A DNA stretch of 64,000 nucleotides, from contig OZ037886.1 of assembly GCA_964035575.1 (NCBI GenBank), forward strand, positions 992,001 through 1,056,000, written 5' to 3'. Under the pieces are notes generated by a model. That model had not been told where the DNA came from. It made no database searches and saw only the letters and a list, made by a program, of their open reading frames with translations. Positions 23,895 through 33,000 of this stretch are shown here, piece after piece. This DNA comes from Rhynchopus sp. YZ270_cl-10 (Eukaryota; Euglenozoa; Diplonemea; Diplonemida; Diplonemidae). The first letter of the stretch is position 1. Every line of letters starts with the position of its first letter. The position numbers and the translations under genes are program-made.

Positions 23895-25085
23895 ATGCGC
23901 ACTGTATGCATGCTGGCGTTGCTCGTGTTCGGGACAAGCTTCGTGACAAGTGTTGAGGGGCAGCGTCGTGGTCGGGGTGGAGGTGGAGGTGGCCGCAGGG
24001 GACGTGGCAGAACGCCGACACCATCTGCGCCTGTTCCACCTGGTCCAGCACCGCCTGTCCCTGCTCCGGGTGGCGGTGGTCGTGGTGGACGCAGAGGGCG
24101 TGGCAGAACGCCACCACCTGCGCCACCAGTGCCGGTGCCGGTGCCTCCTGGTCCCGTGCCGCCAACCCCACCAACCCCACCCGCACCGACAGGCGGTGGG
24201 TTCGGGAACGCACGGACGACACCCGGGCAGGGCATTGAGGCGGGCGTGCGTGCACAGTACCTCCCAGTGGTGTCGACGATTGTGGGTGTGATTGAGAGCC
24301 AGGCACCGACGTTCCGCCCGCTGCTGGTGCGTCTGGCGTGGCACTCGCTGGCACACTTTGACTCGACAGACCGCCCGATTGGAGGTGGGAACGGGGGGTG
24401 CCTGCGGACAGACCCTGAGCTGGGGCTTGGGGAGAACATTGGGCTGGACGTGGCGACCCGCGCACTGGAGGCCGTGAAGTCTGCTCACCCGTTCATCTCC
24501 TACGCAGACCTGTACTCGCTGGCGGGGAACACGGCGCTCGAGTACATGGGGAGCCCGACGCTGTTCTTCCGTGCGGGACGCACCGACTTTGGGAACCCTG
24601 CTGCACAGTGTGTGAACGACAACGACAGAATGCCGACAAAGCACTTCAACAACGACAACTTCCCGCACCTCGACACGCTTGACTACTTCTTCGACAAGTT
24701 TGGTGAGCTTGGGATCTCGCTTAACTCTGACTCGAACGCCCTGGAGAAGATGGTGAGTCTGATGGGCGGACACAACATGGGTGCGATGCACCTGGAAGTG
24801 AGCGGGAACGAGGGACAGTGGACGACGAACAACCTTGTGTTCGGGACTGAGTACTTCGCGAACCTCGACCGGGGAGCCTGGGGCAGAAACACTGCCGAGC
24901 AGGGGCGCACAGACCTGCAGTACCGCGGTGGGCCTGGACGTCGCTCTGTGATGCTTCCGATTGACATGGTGATGCGTGCGGACGACAGACTGCGCAGCAT
25001 TGTGCGTGCCTTCTCGCGCGACAGGTCGCTCTTTGAGACACACTTCGTGGCTGCGTGGAGGCAGCTCCAGGAGAACGGATGGTGA
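23895..25085 (+). CDS. secreted class I haem peroxidase (APX/CCP-like) with RG/Pro-rich linker
   Basis: This is an intronless ORF of 396 residues. A signal peptide (MRTVCMLALLVFGTSFVTSV) is followed by ~75 residues of glycine/arginine-rich and proline-rich repeats in two similar blocks (RRGRGRTP...). The remainder is a complete class I peroxidase domain. It has the distal site RLAWH (R146, W149, H150), proximal MGGHNMG (H293), the tryptophan of EGQWT (W309) and the aspartate in MLPIDMVM that pairs with the proximal histidine. Class I enzymes (ascorbate peroxidase, cytochrome c peroxidase) reduce hydrogen peroxide. The export signal implies action in the secretory pathway, at the surface or outside the cell. 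The electron donor cannot be told from sequence. It is not a KatG fusion: there is only one domain. Confidence 0.88.
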   Translation: MRTVCMLALLVFGTSFVTSVEGQRRGRGGGGGGRRGRGRTPTPSAPVPPGPAPPVPAPGGGGRGGRRGRGRTPPPAPPVPVPVPPGPVPPTPPTPPAPTGGGFGNARTTPGQGIEAGVRAQYLPVVSTIVGVIESQAPTFRPLLVRLAWHSLAHFDSTDRPIGGGNGGCLRTDPELGLGENIGLDVATRALEAVKSAHPFISYADLYSLAGNTALEYMGSPTLFFRAGRTDFGNPAAQCVNDNDRMPTKHFNNDNFPHLDTLDYFFDKFGELGISLNSDSNALEKMVSLMGGHNMGAMHLEVSGNEGQWTTNNLVFGTEYFANLDRGAWGRNTAEQGRTDLQYRGGPGRRSVMLPIDMVMRADDRLRSIVRAFSRDRSLFETHFVAAWRQLQENGW

Positions 25086-26332
25086 TCACCCCCCACACCC
25101 TCTGCTTCCCCCCCCCTCCCCTACCCTTTTTTGAACTGAACCTATGCCATTCCTTGTATCTTAGCTTTGAGTTTCCCACAGAGTCTCCCTATCCACAGGA
25201 CAACACCAACGTAGGAAGTGAACGTGGACAACAGAACACAACACGCAGTGTGTGAACTGCACATCCATAATGTGCTTCGCACCACTCATGCTGCCATTTT
25301 TTGATCTACTTAATATCACTCTTTTTTGTTTTCTTTTTTTGTGATTTTCCTCACAGTCCCTTATTATATAGAAAGGAAAGTCTTCTCCTTGAAACATTAC
25401 CTCAACCTTTGCCCCGCCCTCCACCTCTTAACTGCAAGCTTGCAGGAGAGGCTATGGTCGGAACAGAGGTTCGTGGGTTCACGGATCATAGGCCTTCTAG
25501 CTTTTGTTTTTATTATTACCAAAAACCTTTTTGTCATTTTGTTGATTTTTGTTCCAGATGGATGGTTCCTTTACGGCCCCGTCCATCTTTCAAAAAATTC
25601 CGATTGTTTTTTTTTTGCTCTTCAGATGTGTGCAGCGGGGAGAGGCACCATCATTTTTGTTCCCCATTTTGTTTCATTTTTTGAGGTGGGGATTTGACCC
25701 CCCTCAATACTGGCTTACAAAAGTAATCAATGCACGGTGACAAATTTGTCCCGTTTCTTTCAAATAGACAGAAAAATACAGTGAAGTGGAGGTAGCTTTT
25801 ACACCTTGAAGCTAGGACCAAAAAAAAACCAACAAAAGCAACAACAAACAACACTGCTAAACCTACTCACTGTGGTGAAGACAATGTGCACAATATGGAA
25901 TATGGGCGTGCTTAACTGTCCGTCTGTGTGCCACACTGTTGTAGACATATAATCGCACACCCATCCACAATAACAAGGTTTCCGTCCGCCCCTCCCTTCC
26001 CTCTACGGTGGCCAAGCAGAGAGGCTTAGGATCATCTCAGATTTATTTTCCCTTTTCGGGTCTCCCTTTTGATGCGTGTTGTCGTCATATGAGGATTCCC
26101 TTCTTAAACTTCAACAGAGTTACCCTCACAAAACAAAGAAACTTCTTCCCTCCCGTTCTTTATCCCTCACAAAACACACTCCTCTCCCCTCTCCCCTACA
26201 CCACACATTATCTGATAACTTAAGAGACCGCACCAACTTCCATTTCCACATTATCCACTTATTTACCTCAAAAACGACAAACACACAGGATACACACCCC
26301 CTTTTCACCCATATACCAACGCTATAACAAAA
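25086..26332. other. 1.2-kb spacer before L-serine dehydratase gene
   Basis: AT-rich, with poly-T runs. I can support no gene. A family-B repeat lies at 26007-26040. The start of the next gene follows a C/A-rich leader with an ACACACAG acceptor-like site about 45 bases upstream. Confidence 0.55.
26007..26040 (+). repeat. dispersed repeat family B, copy 1
   Basis: Reads GGTGGCCAAGCAGAGAGGCT then TAGGATCATCTCAG. It shares the AGGCTTAGGNTCATC core with the copies at 35184, 44343 and 56211. CCAAGC and GCTTAGG can form a short imperfect stem. Confidence 0.5.
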
Positions 26333-28006
26333 ATGCCTACCAAAGATGTGAGCATTCTGAATGACGCGTTGGGTCCGATCATGAGGGGGCCGTCTTCTTC
26401 GCATACGGCAGCGTCCGTCAGGATTGGGTTGCTGATGCGCGCTTTGAACGGCGACACGACGCCTTCTGGAGTAGTGGTTGACTATGATGAGAAAGGCTCT
26501 TTGGCCACTACCGCTGACTCGCAAGGTTCTAACATCGGACTCTGCGCTGGTCTCATGGGATGGACCAGCAGCGACGAACGCGTCTGCGAAGCGCAAACCC
26601 TTCTCTCAGCGTCCGGAGCAACCTTCACCACGACGGTCACCCCTATCAGCGAAAACGACCACCCAAACACCTACCGGATTCACTCGAAAGGGAACAGTCA
26701 TTGGGTGATCGCTTTGTCAACAGGAGGTGGCGCGATTTCTGTGGTTTCTGTCGACAATGTTACACTCAACTCAAGAGGCGACCGTTACATCAAATTGTAC
26801 TATGTGCATGAAGACGCAGCAGACGAGCTGATGGCGCACCTCCAGGTTCATGCGATTCCGAAGGGTTGGATTGGGGTGGAGAAGTTGGCTGGGTCTGTTC
26901 AGTACGAGCGTGGTTGCGAGACACAGCACAGAATCGTTGCTGTCGACAGCGACAAGGATTTCTTCTCTGATATGCCACCACTCCCTGGATCCATCACCAT
27001 CCTCTCCGAGGCAAACCTGCCATGCGTCATGCCGGTCCCCCGCCCTGCAGTGGTCAACCTCCCTTTCACAACGGTACGCGAAATGCGTTCCTTCGTTGAA
27101 TCCAACCCAACAACAGAATGGACACTTCCGCTGTTAGCCTTGCAATATGAAGCGGGAAGGTCGGGGCTCTCCCATGAAACGATTTTGGAGCGGGTTGGGG
27201 AATTGGTTGATATCTATGAATCTTCTGTTGTGGCAGGTTTGAAGGGGACGTCCTATGAAGACCGCATTCTTGGTCCACAAAGTTTGGGTTATCAAGAACG
27301 GAAAGAAGCGGGAGCACTGTTGGATCTGGGGTTAAATGATATGATCATAGCGTACGCAACGTCGTTCATGGAGATGAAGTCTTCGTTTGGGTTGATCATC
27401 GGCGCGCCTACTGCAGGGTCCTGTGGAGTTCTCCCGGGGTGTCTTATTGCAGCGAAGCACTCTCCGACAATGCAGAAGAGCCGTACTGAGATTGTTGAGG
27501 CATTGCTTGCTTGCGGGCTGATTGGGGTTTTTATTGCAACCCGCAGTACCTTTGCGGCAGAGGAAGGAGGGTGTCAGGCAGAATGTGGCGCTGCAGGGTC
27601 AATGGCGGCAGCGGGGTTGACGTATCTCAAGGGGGGGACGATCCAGCAGTGTATCACCGCAGCGAGCATGGTGATACAAAGTGTGCTGGGAATGGCGTGC
27701 GATCCTATTGCAAATAGAGTTGAAGCGCCGTGTCTGCTACGCAACGTTGTGGCAGCGACAATGGCATGTAGCAGCACCAATATGTCCCTCTCAGGCTATA
27801 GTGCAGTCATTCCCTACGACGAAGTGCTAGCCGCCCACTGGGAGGTCTGTCTCATGATGCCCCGGCAGCTGCGCTGCACAGGTCTAGGTGGTCTCGCAGC
27901 GCAACCATCCGCAAGGGTGTTGGAGCAGAAGTGCTCCATCGGTGGCTGTGGAGGGTGTGGAGGAGGAGGGGGGTCGATGCTTCCGCCTGCCTCCGATATT
28001 TGGTGA
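26333..28006 (+). CDS. sdaA: iron-sulfur L-serine dehydratase (fused beta and alpha domains)
   Basis: Intronless ORF, 557 residues. It converts L-serine to pyruvate and ammonia using a [4Fe-4S] cluster, unlike the PLP-dependent eukaryotic enzyme. The N-terminal beta domain carries the diagnostic GPSSSHTA motif (residues ~19-26). The C-terminal alpha domain carries cysteine motifs expected to hold the cluster: CGVLPG (C364), GGCQAECG (C414, C418) and ACDPI (C456). The ~100-residue stretch between the domains resembles an ACT-like regulatory segment in position only. The single-chain beta-alpha order matches bacterial type 2 enzymes. The tail is unusual: Gly/Cys-rich (GGCGGCGGGGG). The cluster is oxygen-labile in characterised enzymes, which fits a low-oxygen lifestyle. 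A bacterial origin by gene transfer is plausible but untested. Confidence 0.92.
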   Translation: MPTKDVSILNDALGPIMRGPSSSHTAASVRIGLLMRALNGDTTPSGVVVDYDEKGSLATTADSQGSNIGLCAGLMGWTSSDERVCEAQTLLSASGATFTTTVTPISENDHPNTYRIHSKGNSHWVIALSTGGGAISVVSVDNVTLNSRGDRYIKLYYVHEDAADELMAHLQVHAIPKGWIGVEKLAGSVQYERGCETQHRIVAVDSDKDFFSDMPPLPGSITILSEANLPCVMPVPRPAVVNLPFTTVREMRSFVESNPTTEWTLPLLALQYEAGRSGLSHETILERVGELVDIYESSVVAGLKGTSYEDRILGPQSLGYQERKEAGALLDLGLNDMIIAYATSFMEMKSSFGLIIGAPTAGSCGVLPGCLIAAKHSPTMQKSRTEIVEALLACGLIGVFIATRSTFAAEEGGCQAECGAAGSMAAAGLTYLKGGTIQQCITAASMVIQSVLGMACDPIANRVEAPCLLRNVVAATMACSSTNMSLSGYSAVIPYDEVLAAHWEVCLMMPRQLRCTGLGGLAAQPSARVLEQKCSIGGCGGCGGGGGSMLPPASDIW

Positions 28007-28088
28007 AATTTGGCTTTTTGTTTCAAAAATTTTTTTTGTGATTTTTTGTGAAAATAAATCGTGTTCATGGAGTGTTGAATGTTTTATT

Positions 28089-28558
28089 GTGCTTTCATCC
28101 GGGGCTGGCAGTCGGGGGTAGAATAACTTCAATTTTTTTTTTTTGATCTAATTGGTGTTATGTCTTTCAGAGGTGTCAGAGATGTCCAATTTTTGTTTTT
28201 GTTTTGTTTTTGTGTCTGCCAACAGCTTTCCGTTAAAATGGATATCGATGAACTGCTTGACGTCCTTTCGTGGTTCAATATCTATGGGGAGGCCTCTTAC
28301 AAACGTTTCTTTCTTTTTAGTTAGTGTGCATGCCGATAAAGTGCTCTATGGGGTTCGCTAACCCACAGAGAGCCCGGTGCCCTGCGTCTGTTGATGAACG
28401 GTGAGGTGTTAGCACTTTCAACTGTTCAGGATGATGGTGGTGGACACTTCTCCATCTTTCTTTTCAAGAACGTCATCTTAATCTTTTATTGATGTACAAG
28501 AGGTACGTTTGTTTTAGAAGTGTTGTTTACTTTTTTGTGCTTTCATCCGGGGCTGGCA
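28089..28558 (+). repeat. 22-bp direct repeat (28089-28110 and 28537-28558)
   Basis: Two perfect copies of a motif containing CTTTCATCCGGGGCTGGC lie 448 bp apart. Looser similarity continues nearby: CTCCATCTTTC...ATCTTAATCTTTT occurs at about 28449 and 28636. This suggests an old tandem duplication of a ~450-bp or shorter unit. Confidence 0.7.
28378..28427 (+). repeat. dispersed repeat family A, copy 3
   Basis: Reads CTGTTGATGAACGGTGAGG then TGTTAGCACTTTCAACTGTTC. The GATGAACGGTGAG segment is shared with the copy at 56048. Confidence 0.55.
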
Positions 28559-28989
28559 TCGTGGGTCAGTCGGAGGTGTGCATTTACAGTTTTCTTTTCC
28601 CCGAAAAAAATGAGGAGACAACGCTGGTGGATAAAACTCCATCTTTCAATTGAAAATAATATCTTAATCTTTTTCCCGGGCTTTACGCTGAGAACCTTTC
28701 CAGTGTCAAACGCAGATCCTACAAAGCAAAGGTGGTGTGTGACACGATAACGTAGCCTTGGCGACCCTACCTATAAAAATACACCAAAACGTTGCGAATA
28801 TATGACGCAAAACAACAACAACGACGACCTCCTTCGTTTAAAGCTTGCCAAAAAAAAAATCTCTCTTTTAAACCACTGCCTTCTATAGAGGCTTTGTGCC
28901 TTTCTACGTTCAACATCTATAAAAATGTACAGTGATGTGCGTCTATGGCCTTTTCATATTTTCCCACTGTCAACTCTTTGCTTCTTGAA

Positions 28990-29096
28990 ATGGATGTAGG
29001 GTTGCGTGGTTGTTGGGGGGTTCACCTGGTGTGCTGGTAATGTACCAAAGGGACACTGTCATGAGCGGGATGTTTGATTTCCTTTCAAAACCACCT
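28990..29096 (+). repeat. dispersed repeat family D, copy 1
   Basis: Contains AATGTACCAAAGGGACACTG followed by TCATGAGCGGGATG and a T/C-rich end. It is related to 29568-29656 (inside the dynein light chain intron) and 46524-46572. Confidence 0.5.
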
Positions 29097-29106
29097 CGCT
29101 CCATTT

Positions 29107-29138
29107 CTCTGACTCCTCCATTCATGGAGGAGTCAGAG
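29107..29138. other. perfect 15-bp inverted repeat with 2-base loop
   Basis: The left arm CTCTGACTCCTCCAT is followed by TC and then ATGGAGGAGTCAGAG. Outside the perfect stem, CCAT and ATGG pair across a 2-base bulge. It sits about 140 bp upstream of the dynein light chain start codon. Confidence 0.8.
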
Positions 29139-29274
29139 ATGGCAACAAGGTGCCCTTAGCATATGGGCAACCATGAAAGGCAACCCACCTGAGATCTGAT
29201 TTTAATCCAGGATGTTACTTAGTTTAAAAAAACCCACCCCAAACAGACTCTCACAAAAACAAACTTCCAACAAA

Positions 29275-29816
29275 ATGTCGAACTTTGATGTCGAGACTCT
29301 GGAGCAGAACATGAAGGAGATTCTCTCCAACGTCATCGGTGACTCCGACTGGGACGACGTGAGCGCAGGTGCGTGGACAAAGAAGGCACAGACTGAGATC
29401 TTCAACCTGATCAAGCGTGACGGGTACAAGATCATCGTTCTGTGCGAGGCAGTGTCGAAGGGATCTGGTTGCGTCAAGCAGCAGTACTCCCTCATCTCTG
29501 CGGATGACTGCGTGCTCCAGGTATGGGTTTTTTTTATAGTTTTCAGATGACACGAAATGGAGGACTGCATGGTTGGGTATCTACCCGGTACAGCCGGTCA
29601 TGTACCAAGGTACACTGTTCACGAGAGAGCTTATGTATTTCAAATCAACTTCTCAAATACTTTCAATCTGTGAACTGGAAGTATATGAATCTAAGTCAAC
29701 TGTTTTAAAAACTTATCTTTCCTTGATGAACACCAATTATCCACCATAAACAGACCCAAATCACATCGCCGAAGGGTGTGATGATGTACGTGCTTGCCGT
29801 GGCGACGAAGTACTGA
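29275..29816 (+). CDS. DYNLT: Tctex-type dynein light chain
   Basis: Exons 29275-29520 and 29754-29816 give 102 residues. The protein aligns along its length with Tctex-1 light chains. An N-terminal helix (QNMKEILSNVIGD) and a tryptophan-led second helix (AWTKKAQTEIFNLIKR) come first. They are followed by GYKIIVLCEAVSKGSG (family GKPFKYIVTCVIMQKNGAG), a VLQITSPKGV strand and a closing MMYVLAVATKY strand (family MYCIVSAFGLSI). Such subunits dimerise and link cargo to dynein intermediate chains, in the cytoplasm or in flagella. The 233-nt intron is three times the usual length here and contains a family-D repeat. The start context is CAAAATG, as for tubulin. Confidence 0.75.
29568..29656 (+). 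repeat. dispersed repeat family D, copy 2 (in intron)
   Basis: Contains CATGTACCAAGGTACACTG, TTCACGAGAGAGCTTATG and TATTTCAAATCAACTTCTC. It lies wholly inside the intron of the dynein light chain gene, whose excess length it explains. Confidence 0.55.
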
Positions 29817-30826
29817 GAGGTGTCTGTGTAGGTGGGGGGGTGGGGTGCAATGGTGGGGGGGTGGGTAAGTAAATAAAGTAACAAAAGGAAAAAAAAGGAC
29901 GACAAAAAAAAGCATCGCAAAAATGCTTCAAAAAAAACACATTTTTTTATTGAAATAACTTCTCCTGATATCCTTCCTCCCATGGGGTTCTTCTATACTT
30001 TGTTTTTTTTGGGGGGGGGGATTTTTTTTTTGTGGCACCTACGTTACCTACGTTCCGAAGAGATTTTTTTTTTATCTTCAGCTTTGGATGACTGTGCACG
30101 AGAAGCACATTCATTTTTTTTGCCTTCAAGTTTCTCTGTCTTACACTTGTTTGCGTAGGTTTTAATGTAAGTGGATTTTTGATATTTTATATTTTATATT
30201 TTGCAATGCTTCTTCACACACACGAGTCGAGGGAAAAATAAAATGGAACTAACGGCATCCCGACTTATCTTTTTTGGATATGAAATTGCAAAGACACCAC
30301 CCCACACAGAACAGCAGAACTACAAGGAAGAAGAAGAAAAAAACGACGTATTTTTATAGCTCACTCTCAAATGGGTGAGTGTATCTTTGTAGTCTATATT
30401 TTTTTTTCTTTTTTGCAGGTCAATGTTTTTTTTTTCTTTGTCTCACCCTGGGAGAAAAATCTCTCCTCTTCCAGGTTGGTTTTTGACTGATTCTGTAAAA
30501 AAAAAAAAATGAAAATAAAATACCTGTTGTATTCCTGAATCCTGTCCTCTTTACCCTTCCCCCCCGAAAACGAGATGTGTGCAACTGAGTTTGGTTGTAC
30601 ACCATCTCCCAAGTTTTTTTTTTCTTCTTTTTTCTTTTTTTGCAACGAGCAACCGTGAGAGAATAAAAGAAAGGTGGGGGGTTTTTTATATACTTTTTTT
30701 TGCAACCTTTCTGCCCCTCCTTCAATGACCCCCTTCAAAACATCGCACACCACATACAATAACCACACCACACACCCGCCAGATTTGCGTCAGCGACCCC
30801 ACCTACTTCACACTTTACCTTTAAAG
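29817..30826. other. 1.0-kb AT-rich spacer before uS8 gene
   Basis: G and T homopolymer runs, an AATAAAG motif about 55 bases after the previous stop, and a tandem TATTT stretch near 30180. No gene is seen. Confidence 0.55.
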
Positions 30827-31445
30827 ATGACCCGCATGTCCACCCTCGCTGACGCCCTCAAGACCATGGCCAACGCGTCGCGCAAGGGAAAGCGTCAGGT
30901 TCTCCTGAGACCCACATCCAAGGTGCTGATCAAGTTCCTCACCGTGATGCAGAAGCACGGATACATCAGCGACTTCGAGGTATGTATTGCTATTTTTCAA
31001 AAAGTAACCCCAAATAAATTCTTCTCTCTTTTTTTAACAGCTTGTGGACGACCACCGTGGTGGAAAGATTATCGTGGAATTGAACGGGCGCCTCAACAAG
31101 TGCGGTGTTGTGTCCCCCCGGTATGTGTTAACACAATTGCAGTTTTTGACATCAAATTTTGCCTGAAATTTGGTGGAGTTTGGAGTGGTATTTTGTGCCC
31201 CAAAACTCCACCAAAATTTCAGGCAAAATCAGGTGGACAATACATCACCAACTACCATTTTTTTTTAATCAACATAACCCTGCAGTTACAACATGGCCCT
31301 GATTGACATTGACGAGTTCACCACCTACCTGCTCCCGTCCCGCCAGTTTGGGTTTGTGGTGATGACCACCTCCCTCGGAATCATGGACCACGAGGAGGCC
31401 CGCCGCAAGCACACCGGAGGAAAGGTGCTTGGATTCTTCTACTGA
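30827..31445 (+). CDS. RPS15A: 40S ribosomal protein uS8 (S15A)
   Basis: Exons 30827-30979, 31041-31120 and 31286-31445 give 130 residues, the family length. Family features are clear: [20 protein letters not shown] at the N-terminus, [36 protein letters not shown], and the C-terminal SRQFGF...[22 protein letters not shown]. uS8 binds the central domain of 18S rRNA and is essential for small-subunit assembly. The second intron (165 nt) contains a 26-bp inverted repeat at 31156-31229. The first is 61 nt with a TTTTTAACAG acceptor. Confidence 0.98.
31156..31229. repeat. 26-bp foldback element inside the uS8 second intron
   Basis: Arms 31156-31181 and 31203-31229 are reverse complements apart from one extra base, and are separated by a 21-base loop. 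The arms contain TTTTGCCTGAAATTT and GGTGGAGTTT. It could be a tiny MITE or a functional intronic hairpin; its presence doubles the intron length relative to its neighbours. Confidence 0.85.
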
Positions 31446-33000
31446 GGATAGAGTGATGTGATCCGTCGTTTCGGTTGCTGTCCCATCTTCCTTTTTTTTT
31501 TTTTTTTTTTGGTACAATATTCCCCTGCCTTTTGTCTGCACCGGATCTTTGGGGTGTTTGAGTTCTAGGAGAAAACCCGGTCGGGATTTCCCCCTTTTTT
31601 TTGTCTTTTTTTTTGTCCCTCTTTTGCCCCGAAACTCACCCCGGGCCCCTGCCTTTGAGACTCACTCAGAGATGTCACTCTGAATGAGAAGATGAGGAAG
31701 GAATTCAGGGGAAGCAGAAGGGTGGGCCACTTTGCGCCTTTTTATTTTTTTTTTCCCTCCTCTTTTTCGCTACGACGGTCAATGTGCCGACCTTGAAAAA
31801 GAAAAAAAAAAGGTTGGGGAAATCTTTAACTCAAACACATAGGGAATATCAGGGGGATGGGTGGGTAGGGTGGGGGATGGGGATGAAAAATAGTGAATCA
31901 AAAAAAAGGAATTGACAACAAAAAACAACGGAAAAAAACAGTCTGTCTTGTAGTGAAAATGTCAAGAGATTAAAGGGTGTCAACATACAAAAAAAAGTGT
32001 GGGAGGGAGGTTTTTTTTTTTATTTTCCCAGTGCCAGCCCTTACCGTTTCATGACGCTATAACGACGACTCAAAGGAAATTATCAAAAAACGTTGGTCAG
32101 AGAACCAACCGTTGTCAATGGGAGGGAATTTTTTTTTTCTTTTTCGTTTCCCTTTGTCTTTTTGTATTTCCCCCCCTCCTCCTTTTCCCCTCCCACTCTC
32201 CACTCCCGTGTCTGCCTGTTTTGTGTAGGTTATATCACTCTCTCTGGAAATCAGTGTTGTGTTAAAAAGGAACTTTGAAATATTTTGTTGTCTTCTTTTG
32301 TCTTGTGGTTATTTTTTAGTTTATGCTGTTGAAATATTATTTGGATTTTTTAATTGTTTGTTTGTTTGTTTGTTTGTTTGTTTATCACTCACGTCTCACC
32401 CTTTGCATAAGCTCGACTGAGCTGCGTTTTAGCACGTTTCAACTACTCTGTTGTTTGTTTGTTTTCGTAAATCGCATTCAATGACTAAATACCGTAATCA
32501 TAACAAAAAATGGATGTATTGTATAATGGTTTGATCTGCACACATTTAGCGTACTTTGGGCCTACCCTGAATAGGCGAGACCCTCTATATTTGTTAACTC
32601 ACAGTGAATCCCTTTTTTGTTTGAGGCGTTTTTTTTGTGTGTGAAAAAACTTCCTAATTTGTCTTTGTGGTTCCTATTTTTGTTATGGTTAACTCATTAT
32701 TCCTCATAGAATTGACCACCAAATCATTCATAATTTACAAACCCTATTTCCAGGTGTGTGGTATCAGAAGAGGTAAGAAAAGCAACCTTTTCCTATTGGG
32801 TAAGGGTATTTTTTCACACCTCAAAAAAAAAACCAGAATTAAGCTTACACGTGGATGGGGGGGATGGTGGGAATGGTGGTAGGGACACAAAAAAATGCAA
32901 CCAGACAAGAAGGAAGCGGAGAAGAAGAAAAAAAGATGACCCCACCCCCCCAACCCCACCCCAAACTCACCTCCCTTTGCAGACAACACGTATACACATT
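31446..33000. other. 1.55-kb spacer with microsatellite and family-A repeat
   Basis: No gene is seen. Features are poly-T and poly-A runs, a GTTT microsatellite (about 32352-32383), and a family-A copy at 32391-32450. The leader before the AIP1 ATG ends CCTCCCTTTGCAG (to 32983), an acceptor-like site 17 bases upstream of the start. Confidence 0.55.
32391..32450 (+). repeat. dispersed repeat family A, copy 4
   Basis: Runs from CTCACCCTTTGCATAAG to GCACGTTTCAACTACTCTG, and about 50 bases are nearly identical to the copy at 49766-49820. AGCTC and GAGCT can pair as a small stem around GACT. Confidence 0.65.

Larger units (their letters stand above)
28007..29274. other. 1.3-kb spacer with several short dispersed repeats
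   Basis: No reliable gene is seen. The 3' end of the dehydratase transcript probably lies near AAAATAAATC (about 28050). The spacer holds a 22-bp duplicated motif (28089 and 28537), a family-A copy (28378), a family-D copy (28990) and a strong hairpin (29107-29138). Confidence 0.55.

Noticed and set aside
23849-25043. Long - strand frame opposite the peroxidase gene
   Set aside because: Antisense shadow; the + strand frame has a full set of peroxidase catalytic residues.
25301-25697. Overlapping 120-codon + frames after the peroxidase gene
   Set aside because: Phe-rich translations of T-rich spacer DNA; two frames overlap and neither shows conserved features.
28152-28375. Short frames on both strands (+ frame MDIDELLDVLSWF; - frame FVRGLPIDIEPRKD)
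   Set aside because: Protein-like at a glance, but they lack consensus splice sites, are only 30-60 codons, and lie among intergenic repeats.
28378-28450. Family-A copy as a C/D-box snoRNA (TTGATGA word)
   Set aside because: The C-box-like word occurs in only one or two copies and no matching D box CTGA at the right spacing was found.
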